A DNA stretch of 64,000 nt from CAVPTL01 sp963794415 (GCA_963794415.1 CAWCDI010000001.1:992001-1056000); one strand, 5' to 3'. Positions 55,454 through 63,972 are shown, counted from the first letter of the stretch. A program made the numbers and translations. The notes: generated by a model not told the origin, from the letters alone.

Positions 55454-56191
55454 CTAGCGGCTGTCGCCGCGAAGCACGTCGAGCGTGTTCTTGATGCCGT
55501 CGTCGCTCACCCAGCGGCCGACCATCGCAGCGTCCACGCCGGCGCCCTCGAGCGCGACCACCTGGTCGCGGTGGCGGATGCCGCCCTGCGAGATCACGGT
55601 CTTCCCGGCCGGCACCTCCTCGAGCAGCGAGAACGTGCGCTCGAAGTCGACGGAGCCATCGTGGTCGCCGTCATTTCGGTTGCGGATGAGAAACGAGTCG
55701 GGGTCGAGCAGATCGAGGACGTGCTCGATCTCGTCCTCGGTGGCCACCTGCACCACGACGTCCAGGCCGATGTCCCACGCGACGTTCTGCATCTCGTGGA
55801 ACAGCCCGTCGTCATCGTCCATCGCCTCGGCGATGAGGACGACCCCGTGGGCGCCGTCGATGCGCGCCTCGAACAGCTGGTAGGGATCCACCAGGAGCCC
55901 GCGGTGCAGCACCGGCATCGGCGTCGCCGGGGCGATGCCGCGCAGCGTCTCGTCGCTGTCCACGGCGATGCCTGCCACGCCGGCCTTCAGCGCCTCGGCG
56001 AGCACGTCGGGAGCGTAGGGCTCGCGGGCGCGCAGGATGAAGGCGATCTCCTCGCCCACCACCGACTCGGTGAAGGGACGGATCGGCGGCAGCTTCCCGA
56101 CTGCTTTCTCGAGCTCTGCCTGCGGACGCGCCGCCCGGCGGCCCTCCATCGCCTTTCGGCTGGCGGATATCTGACGGTCAAGCGACGGCAT
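55454..56191 (-). CDS. TrpC-like TIM barrel, catalytic residues substituted
   Basis: This 245-residue protein aligns along its length with indole-3-glycerol phosphate synthase: PVLHRGLLVDPYQLFEARIDGAHGVVLIAEAM, LDVVVQVATEDEIEHVL, SFLIRNRN and VISQGGIRHRDQVVALEGAGVDAAMVGRW. The catalytic positions are changed. FILECKKASPS of the family is FILRAREPYAP, the second lysine (CKDF) is HRGL, the EV glutamate is QV, and SESGI is SQGGI. It should not close the indole ring. No other trp gene is nearby. A partner or regulatory role is possible; none is known to me. Confidence 0.8.
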   Translation of the reverse strand: MPSLDRQISASRKAMEGRRAARPQAELEKAVGKLPPIRPFTESVVGEEIAFILRAREPYAPDVLAEALKAGVAGIAVDSDETLRGIAPATPMPVLHRGLLVDPYQLFEARIDGAHGVVLIAEAMDDDDGLFHEMQNVAWDIGLDVVVQVATEDEIEHVLDLLDPDSFLIRNRNDGDHDGSVDFERTFSLLEEVPAGKTVISQGGIRHRDQVVALEGAGVDAAMVGRWVSDDGIKNTLDVLRGDSR

Positions 56192-56877
56192 CGACCGTCA
56201 ACTCTCTCGATGACGGCGATTGCGGAGCTCATGCCGAGCCGCGTCGCGCCGGCCCCGAGCATCTCGGCGGCTGCCGCGGCGGTGCGGATCCCGCCCGAAG
56301 CCTTGACCTGGATCTCCGCGGGCAGTGCGCCCCGCATCGTCGCGACGGCGTCGACGGTGGCGCCGCCGCCCACGAATCCGGTCGATGTCTTGGCGAAGTC
56401 GGCGCCGGCATCACGCACGACGGCGCACGCAGCCGTCAGCTGCCGGCGGTCGAGCTGCGACGACTCGACGATCACCTTCACGACGGCGTCGCTGCGCTCG
56501 GCCCGGGCCGCAGCGACGACCGCTGCAACGTCGGCTGCCGCCGCTGCCACATCTCCGGCGACAAGCCACTGCCACGCCATCACGACGTCGATCTCATCGG
56601 CGCCCTCGGCCAGCGACCGGCGTGCCGATTCGGCCTTGGCGGCGGTCGAGTCGAGCCCGTGCGGGAAGCCCGCCACGGTGCAGACGGCCGTCGTGCCCTC
56701 CACCCTGCCGCGGGCGCGCGGCACCCAGCGGGGGTAGAGGCACACTGCCGCGAACCCGAACCGCGACGCCTCGTCGCATAGCTGGTCGATGTCGGCTGCC
56801 TGTGCCGTCGCATCGAGCAGCGTGTGGTCGACGGCCGACGCGAAGGTCTCGATGGCTAACGGGGGCATCCGGCGCAT
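55987..56877 (-). CDS. deoC: Deoxyribose-phosphate aldolase DeoC (stop position doubtful)
   Basis: DeoC cleaves deoxyribose-5-phosphate, salvaging DNA sugars. The start is MRRMPPLAIETFASAVDHTLLDATAQAADI; the catalytic residues are in DEIDVVMAW (Asp), VVKVIVESSQL, FAKTSTGF (Schiff-base Lys) and IQVKASGGIR (Lys). As written it has 296 residues and runs 205 bases into trpC-like DNA, ending in an Arg/Pro tail with no homology. Removing one base near 56205 would give a stop at 56178 and a normal 232-residue protein. It is the gene after era. Confidence 0.92.
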   Translation of the reverse strand: MRRMPPLAIETFASAVDHTLLDATAQAADIDQLCDEASRFGFAAVCLYPRWVPRARGRVEGTTAVCTVAGFPHGLDSTAAKAESARRSLAEGADEIDVVMAWQWLVAGDVAAAAADVAAVVAAARAERSDAVVKVIVESSQLDRRQLTAACAVVRDAGADFAKTSTGFVGGGATVDAVATMRGALPAEIQVKASGGIRTAAAAAEMLGAGATRLGMSSAIAVIERVDGRCRRLTVRYPPAERRWRAAGRRVRRQSSRKQSGSCRRSVPSPSRWWARRSPSSCAPASPTLPTCSPRR

Positions 56878-56885
56878 ATCGTAAC

Positions 56886-57771
56886 TCACACGCCAAGGCG
56901 GTCGAGCTCGTTCGAGTCGCGGCGCCAGTGCGGCCGCACGCGCACGGTGAGGTCGAGCATGACCGGCCGGTCCACCAGCTCCTCGAGATGGACGCGGGCA
57001 GCGACGCCGATCTGCTTCACCATGCTGCCGCTCTTTCCCACCAGGATCCGCTTCTGCGACTCGGTCTCGCAGATCATCCGCGCCGAGATGCGCGTGCTGT
57101 GGCGCGCCGCGGTCGAACTCGTTGATCTCTACCGCAATCGCGTGGGGCACCTCGTCGCGAGTGAGGTTGAGCGCCGCCTCGCGGATGATCTCTGCCGCCC
57201 GGTCGGCGTCGGTCTGATCAGACGTCATGCCGTCGGGAAAGAGCACCGGCCCGTCGGGCAGAAAGCTCTTGAGATCGTCGAGCAGCGCGGGGACGCCGTC
57301 ACCCGTGAGCGCGCTGACCGGGTGCAGGGAGAAGAAGTCGCCCAGCTCCGCGGCCTCGGCGATCACCGGGGCGATGCGGTGCGGGCGCATCCCATCGACC
57401 TTGTTGACGACGATGACGCACGGCGGGGCGCCGGGGCGCATGACCCGCTCGGCGATGTGCCGGTCGCCGCGTCCGATGGCCTCGCGGGCGTTCAGCATGA
57501 GGACGACCGCGTCGGCATCGCCGAGCGTCTCGTCGACCGAGCGCTGCATGCGCTCGGTGAGCCGGTCGAACGGCTTCTGAAAGCCCGGCAGGTCTGCCAG
57601 GATGAGCTGGTAGTCCTCGCCGGTGACTACGCCGAGCGCACGCCGTCGCGTGGTCTGGGGGCGGTCGGAGACCGCCGCGACGTGCTCACCAACCAGCTGG
57701 TTCACCAGCGTGGACTTGCCGACGTTGGGGCGCCCGGCGAGCGCCACGAAGCCCGAGCGGTGCTCGCTCAC
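56886..57771 (-). CDS. era: GTPase Era (one frameshift)
   Basis: Era is a GTPase needed for 16S rRNA maturation and 30S assembly. The G1 motif is GRPNVGKSTLVNQLVGEH, with PQTTRRRALG, G3 LPGFQKP and G4 VNKVDG. The KH RNA-binding domain is in another frame: RMICETESQKRILVGKSGSMVKQIG. One extra base near 57101-57111 separates them; without it the protein is 294 residues, close to the norm. The GTG at 57771 overlaps the cdd stop. Era is usually essential, so the break is almost certainly a sequence error. Confidence 0.9.
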
Positions 57772-58166
57772 AGGCCGAACCTCACCGGCAGGAGCTCGCT
57801 CAGCATCGCCGTCACAGGAGCTCCCTCGCTGGTGAAGACGACCGGCATGTCGGCAGCGAACTCCGCGAGCACCTGGCGGCATGCGCCGCACGGGGACGCT
57901 CCAAGCTCGCCCGCATGGACTGCGACGGCATCGAACGCTGGCCCGCCCGCCGCGACCGCGGTGAAGGCCGCCACCCGCTCGGCGCAACACGTGAGCCCGT
58001 ACGAGGCGTTCTCGACGTTCGCGCCCTGCACCACGCTCCCGTCAGTCAGCCGAAGCGCCGCACCGACCCGGATTCCCGAATACGGGGCATGGGCATACGC
58101 GCGGGCCGCTTCGGCCAGCTCATACAGGGCCAGCTCGTCGGGTGTAGGAGGCCGCACTCCCTGCAC
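57768..58166 (-). CDS. cdd: Cytidine deaminase
   Basis: This 132-residue homotetrameric-type enzyme deaminates cytidine and deoxycytidine. AYSGIRVGAALRLTDG-type YAHAPYSGIRVGAALRL, the zinc site CCAERVAAFTAVAAG (Cys-Ala-Glu) and SPCGACRQVLAEF (two Cys) are all intact. ATG at 58166. It is part of the cdd-era-deoC run, a frequent arrangement in Gram-positive bacteria (ybeY, dgkA, cdd, era). Confidence 0.96.
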   Translation of the reverse strand: MQGVRPPTPDELALYELAEAARAYAHAPYSGIRVGAALRLTDGSVVQGANVENASYGLTCCAERVAAFTAVAAGGPAFDAVAVHAGELGASPCGACRQVLAEFAADMPVVFTSEGAPVTAMLSELLPVRFGL

Positions 58167-58187
58167 TCTACCGGTGCACAGCCCGGC

Positions 58188-59423
58188 TCAGGACGGCGAG
58201 ACCAGGACGCCGCTGCCGTTGCTGCCCCCGCGGCTCCCGCCGCCGCCGTCGATCTGCAGGCCCGTGCCCTTGTACCCGGAGCTCGACCGCGGGGCGCCGG
58301 GCGACGGGCTGGACGGGGGCGCGGTCGTGGTGGGGGTGGACGGCGGTGTGACGACCGGAGGCGTCACCGTGCGCACGTGGTGGGTGCGATGCGGCTTCGC
58401 CGAGTGGCGGTGGTGCTTCACCGGCGCCTTCTGCCTGTGCGGCTTCGTCTGCTTGTGCTTCGGCCGCGACACCTTCACGGGCGTCGCCGTAGCCGCGGGC
58501 GTCTTCGTCGTTACCGGTGCCTTTGGCTGCACGCGGGCAGGACTGCGGTCGGCCACCTGATGGGCAGGAGACGACCGGACGAAGCCGACGGCCTGGGTAG
58601 CGAGCAGGAGGGCCGCGACGGCAACCCCCGCCCCCTTCGCCCACCGGGCCCCGTCCGGCACGCGCCCGCGGAGCGATGCCCACGTGCCGTGCGAATCGGC
58701 GAGCGGCCGGTCAAAGAGGGCCTTCACGCCGAGCGGCTCACCGAGCACGGCCGCATCGGCGACGGCGCTCGCGGCTGCCTCGAGCGCGTCGAGGCACGCA
58801 GCAAGCGACTCGAACTCGCCGGCGCTCGACCGGCTGAGCCACCCGGAGAGGCCGATCGGCAGATCGCTCTCCCACACGGTGGCGGAGTAGAGCCGGGCGA
58901 TGAGACCCTGGCCCTCGCGCTTGCCGTGGAGGATCGCCGGCGCATCGGGGCGGCCGAGTAGCGGCAGCTCGAGAAACGGCGTGGGGCCGGGGCCGATGCC
59001 AAAGTCGGAGGGCTCGGCGACATCCGTCCCGAAGCCGGCGGCAGACACCGCCTCGATCAGGCGCCCGAATCCCAGCGCGAGCCGGGCGGCATCGACAGCG
59101 CTCGGCCGGCGCATGGCCCGCCAGCGCTCGAGCGGCATGCCGAGGCTCGGCGGGAGGACGAGGAACGGGTGACCGTCGTGATCGCCGAAATCGAGCACGC
59201 CGATGACCCCGGCGGTACCGATCCCGCACCAGCGCGCAACGGTCTCGGAGAGCTGCTCGGGCTCCCATTGGCCGGAGGCGAAGACGATCCTGACCTGCGC
59301 CGCGCGGCCCGCGTGGGTATCGAGCGCATCGACCGGACCGAACGGCCGCGAGCGCAGGCTCGCAGGGCTGGTGAGGTAGCGGTCGGCGATGACCTCGGCG
59401 TTGCTGGTGACGGGTGCTGACAT
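58188..59423 (-). CDS. Pseudokinase-like protein with one membrane helix and basic C-terminal region
   Basis: Residues 10-160 follow the order of a Ser/Thr kinase: IADRY, then VRIVFAS, IGVLDFGDHDGHPFLVLPPS and PLERWRAM. The catalytic loop HRDLKPSN is replaced by DVAEPSDFGI and there is no DFG, so it cannot phosphorylate. A membrane helix at about 264-282 (GVAVAALLLATQAVGFV) is followed by 50 residues of Lys/His-rich sequence, then a Pro/Thr stretch and Gly/Ser tail. It lies between dgkA and cdd in the housekeeping operon, in an unusual insertion. Function unknown. Confidence 0.75.
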   Translation of the reverse strand: MSAPVTSNAEVIADRYLTSPASLRSRPFGPVDALDTHAGRAAQVRIVFASGQWEPEQLSETVARWCGIGTAGVIGVLDFGDHDGHPFLVLPPSLGMPLERWRAMRRPSAVDAARLALGFGRLIEAVSAAGFGTDVAEPSDFGIGPGPTPFLELPLLGRPDAPAILHGKREGQGLIARLYSATVWESDLPIGLSGWLSRSSAGEFESLAACLDALEAAASAVADAAVLGEPLGVKALFDRPLADSHGTWASLRGRVPDGARWAKGAGVAVAALLLATQAVGFVRSSPAHQVADRSPARVQPKAPVTTKTPAATATPVKVSRPKHKQTKPHRQKAPVKHHRHSAKPHRTHHVRTVTPPVVTPPSTPTTTAPPSSPSPGAPRSSSGYKGTGLQIDGGGGSRGGSNGSGVLVSPS

Positions 59424-59478
59424 GCACCGAACCATAAGCCGCAGACCCGTCCCGGAACTAGACCGAACCCGTCACAAA

Positions 59479-60198
59479 TCAGGCGAAAATCTGAAAGACC
59501 GCGACGGTGATCATCGCTCCGAGCACGCCCCCGTAGGCCGACTCGAGCGTGGTGTGCACGCCCGCCTCGACACGCGTCTGCACCACCAGCAGCGCCATCA
59601 CGAAGGCGAGCGTCGAGATCAGCACCTGGTTCGAGTTGCCCTGCGTCACGAACGTGATGGCGGCCCAGCCCGAGAACGCCACCGCGGCGTGGCCCGAGGG
59701 AAGCCCGCCGCGAAGCGGGGTGCCGCGGTTGAAGTACGCCTTGGTCGCGATCACGAGCATCACCACCAGCGCGAGTGCGATCGCGGTGATGTGCACCGGC
59801 GAGTTCCGGACGCTTCGGATCGCCCGCTGGCTCGGCTCCTGCAGGTGGGTGCCGAGCACGAGATACGCCACGAGGATGGCCGTCACCGCCGCGACGAGCA
59901 CCGTGCCCGCGGCCACGTCCTTGGCGAGCTTCACCCGCGGATCGAACGAGTTGGTGGCGACGTCCAGCGCCATCTCGACCGCGGTGTTGAACATCTCGGC
60001 CACGATCACGAAGCCCACCGCGAGGATCAGCACCAGCATCTCGAGCCGGGTCACCCCCAGCAGGAGGCCCAGCGGGAGCACGATGATCGCGGCGACGAAG
60101 TGCAGGCGCATGTTGCGCTGCGTCCGCACCACCTGGATGACGCCTTCGAACGCGTGGTTGAAGCTCTGCACCAGGTCGCCGGACTCACGCGCCAGCAC
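59479..60198 (-). CDS. Fused DgkA-type lipid kinase and PAP2 phosphatase
   Basis: The first 100 residues are an undecaprenol/diacylglycerol kinase (MRLHFVAAIIVLPLGLLLG and VIVAEMFNTAVEMALDVATN, the Glu-x-x-Asn-Thr motif). The second half is a PAP2 phosphatase: KAYFNRGTPLRGGLPSGHAAVAFS contains the KX6RP-like and PSGH motifs, and TRVEAGVHTTLES holds the third histidine. The aspartate after it is Glu. The fusion couples phosphorylation and dephosphorylation of a lipid. GTG at 60198 is chosen; a TTG at 60264 would overlap ybeY. Confidence 0.88.
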   Translation of the reverse strand: MLARESGDLVQSFNHAFEGVIQVVRTQRNMRLHFVAAIIVLPLGLLLGVTRLEMLVLILAVGFVIVAEMFNTAVEMALDVATNSFDPRVKLAKDVAAGTVLVAAVTAILVAYLVLGTHLQEPSQRAIRSVRNSPVHITAIALALVVMLVIATKAYFNRGTPLRGGLPSGHAAVAFSGWAAITFVTQGNSNQVLISTLAFVMALLVVQTRVEAGVHTTLESAYGGVLGAMITVAVFQIFA

Positions 60199-60677
60199 CC
60201 GGAACGGAGCCGCCCGCCGCGCTCTGCGAGTGCTCTCATCACCGCTCTGCAGGTGATATGGCAACGGGTCCCCACCCCCTTCAAGAGCTCATCCTGTCGA
60301 TCCAGCATGACGCTGTCATCGGCATCCTCGTGGTCGTAGCCAAGCAGGTGCAGCACGGAGTGCACCAGGAGCGTCTCGGCGGGAGTGCCCTCGGCAGCCG
60401 ACACCTCCGGGCAGATCACGACATCCCCCAGCTGCCGCGGGAGCCCGGCCTCCAGCTCGTCGTCGCCGTCGATGGGAAACGAGAGCACGTCGGTGGGCTT
60501 CGGCCGCGCCCGGTAGGTGCCGTTGAGCTCTGCCATCTCGGCCGGCTCAACCAGCGCGAGGCCCACCTCGCCTTCGCTGATCCCCTCTGCGGCAAATGCC
60601 CCGCAGATGACGCCCACCGCCGCCCGCTCGTCGATCGTCCAGCTGCTGCGGTTCTCGATCGTGACCGCCACGGTCAC
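60051..60677 (-). CDS. ybeY: Endoribonuclease YbeY (stop position doubtful)
   Basis: YbeY is a zinc endoribonuclease for rRNA maturation and 70S quality control. Landmarks are AEMAELNGTYRARPKPTDVLSFP and LLVHSVLHLLGYDHEDADDSVMLDRQDELL, with the three zinc histidines. As written it has 208 residues; the last 60 overlap the dgkA/PAP2 gene and have no homology. Removing one G from the run near 60272-60280 would give a stop at 60239 and a normal 145-residue protein. The GTG at 60677 overlaps the phoH stop. Confidence 0.92.
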   Translation of the reverse strand: MTVAVTIENRSSWTIDERAAVGVICGAFAAEGISEGEVGLALVEPAEMAELNGTYRARPKPTDVLSFPIDGDDELEAGLPRQLGDVVICPEVSAAEGTPAETLLVHSVLHLLGYDHEDADDSVMLDRQDELLKGVGTRCHITCRAVMRALAERGGRLRSGCWRVSPATWCRASTTRSKASSRWCGRSATCACTSSPRSSCSRWASCWG

Positions 60678-61639
60678 TCCGGTCGGCCCTCGCCCGTGTC
60701 CTCGGCATGCAGCTTGTAGGCGTTCACGATGCGCTGCACCAGCTTGTGCCGCACCACGTCGCCGTCGGAGAAGCGGACGAACGAGATGTCCGGCACCCCC
60801 TCGAGCACCTTCATCACGTGCACGAGCCCGGAGCGCTGGTGGCGCGGCAGGTCGATCTGCGTGATGTCGCCGGTGACGACCACCTTCGAGCCGAATCCCA
60901 GCCGGGTGAGGAACATCTGCATCTGCTCCGGGCTGGTGTTCTGGGCCTCGTCGAGGATGATGAACGAGTCGTTCAGCGTGCGCCCGCGCATGAACGCGAG
61001 CGGTGCGACCTCGACCATCCCGCGATCCATGTAGGTCGCAAGGCGCTCGGCGTCGAGCATGTCGTGGAGCGCGTCGAAGAGCGGCCGCAGGTACGGATCG
61101 ACCTTGGCGAGCAGGTCGCCGGGCAGGAACCCCAGCCGCTCGCCGGCCTCGACCGCCGGCCGCGTGAGGATGATGCGGGCAACCTCGCGCTCCTGCAGCG
61201 CAGCGACGGCCAGGGCGATGGCCAGGTAGGTCTTGCCGGTGCCGGCGGGGCCGACGCCGAAGGTGACGGTGTTGGCGCGGATGGCATCGACGTACTGCTT
61301 CTGGCCGAGCGTCTTGGGCGCGACCGACTGGCCGCGGTGGCGCCAGACGACGTCGTGCAGGATGTTGACCGAGCCGCCGTTCTGGGTCTCGAGCACGCCC
61401 ATGACCGCATCCACCGTCTGGGGCGACACGCTGAGGCCCTCGGCAACGAGCTGGGAGAGCTCATCCACCAGGGTGCGGGCCTGCTCCACCGCGGCGTCCT
61501 CACCGTCGAGGATCAGCTCGTTGCCGCGCAGGTACGCCTGGGCGCCGGTGCGATCCCGCACCGCATCGAGCATGGCGTCGCGCGTGCTGCCGAGCTCGGC
61601 AGCGAGGTCATTTCCCACAGAAACGGTCAATCGGCTCAT
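60674..61639 (-). CDS. phoH: PhoH family ATPase
   Basis: This 321-residue protein has an N-terminal KH-like region (LGSTRDAMLDAVRDRTGAQ), then a RecA-like ATPase: Walker A FGVGPAGTGKTYLAIA, RPAVEAGERLGFLPGDL, and Walker B SFIILDEAQNTSPEQM, ending in GDITQIDLPRHQRSGLVH. It probably acts in RNA metabolism with YbeY, its neighbour. The biochemical task is not known. ATG at 61639, and the stop overlaps ybeY. Confidence 0.95.
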   Translation of the reverse strand: MSRLTVSVGNDLAAELGSTRDAMLDAVRDRTGAQAYLRGNELILDGEDAAVEQARTLVDELSQLVAEGLSVSPQTVDAVMGVLETQNGGSVNILHDVVWRHRGQSVAPKTLGQKQYVDAIRANTVTFGVGPAGTGKTYLAIALAVAALQEREVARIILTRPAVEAGERLGFLPGDLLAKVDPYLRPLFDALHDMLDAERLATYMDRGMVEVAPLAFMRGRTLNDSFIILDEAQNTSPEQMQMFLTRLGFGSKVVVTGDITQIDLPRHQRSGLVHVMKVLEGVPDISFVRFSDGDVVRHKLVQRIVNAYKLHAEDTGEGRPE

Positions 61640-61688
61640 GAATGCATGCTACCGGCCGAGTCAGCGGTTGCCGTGTGCGCGGCGAACC

Positions 61689-62132
61689 TCAGCCCTGGAG
61701 CCTCGCCCGCACGAGCGCCGAAGCAGCCTTGCCGTCGGCCCGGCCTCCCGAGGCGGCGGCGACCGCCCCCATGACCTTTCCCATGTCCCTCATGCTCCCT
61801 GCGCCGGTCTCGGCGATGGCCGCATCCACCAGCTGCGCGAGCTCTGCGTCGCTGAGCGCCGCCGGCAGGAACTCGTCCACGACGTCCATCTCCGCCTCCT
61901 CGGCCTCGGCGCGCTCGGGATGCCCCGCGGCCCGGTAGGCCTCGGCAGCCTCGACCCGCTGCTTGCGCTCGCGCCGCAGCACGGCCTCGGACTGCTCCTG
62001 GGTGAGCGTGCCCCCGGGCGTGTCCTTCTCGGCCCGCTGGAGGGCGGCGATGAGCATGCGAAGCGCACCCACGCGGTCGCGGTTGCCCGCCTTGAGCGCA
62101 GCGGTGCTCTCGTCCTTGATCCGGTCGATCAC
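61689..62132 (-). CDS. GatB/YqeY domain protein
   Basis: This 147-residue protein is a stand-alone YqeY domain: MIDRIKDESTAALKAGNRDRVGALRMLIAAL, RKQRVEAAEAYRAAGHPERAEAEEAEMDVVDEFLP and MRDMGKVMGAVAAASGGRADG. The same fold ends the GatB subunit of the tRNA amidotransferase, but the free protein's role is unclear. Its start overlaps the mtaB stop (ATGA), and phoH follows after about 50 bases. Confidence 0.92.
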   Translation of the reverse strand: MIDRIKDESTAALKAGNRDRVGALRMLIAALQRAEKDTPGGTLTQEQSEAVLRRERKQRVEAAEAYRAAGHPERAEAEEAEMDVVDEFLPAALSDAELAQLVDAAIAETGAGSMRDMGKVMGAVAAASGGRADGKAASALVRARLQG

Positions 62133-63289
62133 GCGACCACCTCCACCATCTCCCCGGGGGCGCCTGACGCCTCGAGCCGGGTGTAGTCGGCCGCGTAGCC
62201 GCGGCCATCGGTTTCCACCAGCACCAGCTGGCGCGTGCCTCGGAGCCGCTGCCGGTGGCGGCGGCCCTGCTCGTCGGAGAGCGTGCGCAGGCGCCGGGAG
62301 CGGTCAGCCTTCACCTCTGGGGCCACTGGATCCGAGGCGCCGTCCACCGTGTCGGGCCGCGGCGAGTACCGAAACACGTGCACCTTCGAGAACTGGGCTG
62401 ATCGCGCAGCGGAGAGCGTGTGCTCGAAGGCCGGCTCGTCCTCGGCGGGATGCCCGACGATCACATCGGTGGTGAGATTGAGCCCCGGCACGGCCGCCCG
62501 CGCCGCCTCGAGCCGCGCGAGGAACCCGGCACGCGTGTAGCGCCGTTGCATCGCCGAGAGCACGCCGTCGTCGCCCGACTGCATCGGCACGTGCAGATGC
62601 GGCGCCACCCGCGGGTGCGCGAACGCATCGAGGAGCCCCTCGGTGAGATGGTTGACCTCGATCGAGGAGAGCCGCACGCGAAGGACGCCGTCCAGCCCGG
62701 CAACCGCCAGCATCAGGTCGGCCAGGCGCATGCCCGCGGCGCGATCGCGGAAGCAGCCCAGGTTGATCCCCGTGAGCACCAGCTCGCGGTGGCCCTGATC
62801 CACACGGCGGCGCGCCTCACGGAGGACTGCCTCTGCGGCGCGGCTGCGGGTGCCGCCGCGCACTGCGGGGATCACGCAGTAGCTGCACGCGAACGAGCAG
62901 CCGTCCTGCACGCGAAGATACGCGCGGGTGCGCCCGAGGGCCGGCACCGTGCCGGTGCAGCCAAGCGCGCCGACCGATTCGGCCACGATGTCGGCCGTCC
63001 GCTCGGCGCGGGCCGAGACGACCGTCACGTTGGGCGCGACCTGGTCGAAGGCCCGCTCGAGGTTTGCGGCGCAGCCGGTGACGAACACGCGCTCGGCCGT
63101 GCGGGCGGCGCGCCGGACGGCCTTCCGCGACTTCGCGACCGCCTCGGCCGTCACGCAGCAGGTGTTGACCACGCGCACATCGGCAGCGTCCGACTCGACG
63201 TGGCCGTCTGCGATGAGCCGCTCGCGCACCGCCTGGGCGTCGGCCAGCGAGACCTTGCAGCCCAGGAACTCGGTGGCGAAGCTGGTCAC
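62129..63289 (-). CDS. mtaB: tRNA methylthiotransferase, MtaB/MiaB family
   Basis: This 386-residue radical SAM enzyme adds a methylthio group to tRNA adenosine; its length and neighbours fit MtaB (t6A). The N-terminal cluster cysteines are in FLGCKVSLADAQ, VVNTCCVT and TGCAANLE. The radical SAM motif is CSFACSYCVIPAVRGG, and LTGINLGCFRD and HVPMQSGDDGVL follow. A short C-terminal TRAM-like region ends the protein. It would act on t6A made by the Tsa enzymes at the other end of the window. GTGA-type overlaps link it to rsmE. Confidence 0.93.
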   Translation of the reverse strand: MTSFATEFLGCKVSLADAQAVRERLIADGHVESDAADVRVVNTCCVTAEAVAKSRKAVRRAARTAERVFVTGCAANLERAFDQVAPNVTVVSARAERTADIVAESVGALGCTGTVPALGRTRAYLRVQDGCSFACSYCVIPAVRGGTRSRAAEAVLREARRRVDQGHRELVLTGINLGCFRDRAAGMRLADLMLAVAGLDGVLRVRLSSIEVNHLTEGLLDAFAHPRVAPHLHVPMQSGDDGVLSAMQRRYTRAGFLARLEAARAAVPGLNLTTDVIVGHPAEDEPAFEHTLSAARSAQFSKVHVFRYSPRPDTVDGASDPVAPEVKADRSRRLRTLSDEQGRRHRQRLRGTRQLVLVETDGRGYAADYTRLEASGAPGEMVEVVA

Positions 63290-63972
63290 CCCAGGAAGCC
63301 CATCTCGCGCAGCGTGAGCGCTGCGGCGACGATCGCGGCAGTCTCGGTGCGGAGCACCACGGGGCCGAAGGTCGCGATGGCCACGCCGTTTGCCCGCGCC
63401 AGCTCGAGCTCGCTCTCCGAGAACCCGGGCTCAGGCCCGATCAGGAGCGTCGCCTGGCGCCGGCCGACGATCCGGTCGGCCAGCCCGCCCGATGCACCCT
63501 CGAGGTTGAGCACCACCGCGTCGGGTGAGAGCACGTCGGCAAACGAGGAGACGCCCAGGATCTCGGGCACGCGCGACTGCTTGGACTGCTTGGCCGCTGC
63601 CTCGGCGACGCGCCTCCAGCGCTCGATGCGGCTCTCCGTGAACTCGCCCTTGATGAGCTCGGAGCGAAGCGCGCCCACCGCAGACACACCGAGCTCCGTG
63701 AGCTTCTCGACCGCCGAATCCGAGCGCGAGCCCGGCTGCGCGAGCCACACTGTCACCGCCGGAGCCTGAGCCACCGCCGCCACCTCCTCGATCAATTGCA
63801 GGCCCGCGGCAGATACCCGCGCCATCCAGACGCGGCCGTCGTGGGCCACCTCGCAAGTATCCCCCACCCGCATGCGAAGCACGTCGGTGAGGTGATGGCG
63901 ATCGTCGTCGCTGAGCTCGGCGATGCCGTCGGTCACGCCGGTCGCGAAGAACCGGTAGCGGTGCCGCGTCAC
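63286..63972 (-). CDS. rsmE: 16S rRNA m3U1498 methyltransferase RsmE
   Basis: This 228-residue SPOUT-fold methylase modifies U1498 of 16S rRNA. RHRYRFFATGVTDG and DDRHHLTDVLRMRVGD form the N-terminal PUA-like part. The knot contains EKLTELGVSAVGALRSELIKGEF, AAKQSKQSRVPEI and LIGPEPGFSESELELARANG, then LRTETAAIVAAALTL. The start is GTG at 63972, overlapping the stop of the preceding gene. Confidence 0.95.
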   Translation of the reverse strand: MTRHRYRFFATGVTDGIAELSDDDRHHLTDVLRMRVGDTCEVAHDGRVWMARVSAAGLQLIEEVAAVAQAPAVTVWLAQPGSRSDSAVEKLTELGVSAVGALRSELIKGEFTESRIERWRRVAEAAAKQSKQSRVPEILGVSSFADVLSPDAVVLNLEGASGGLADRIVGRRQATLLIGPEPGFSESELELARANGVAIATFGPVVLRTETAAIVAAALTLREMGFLG

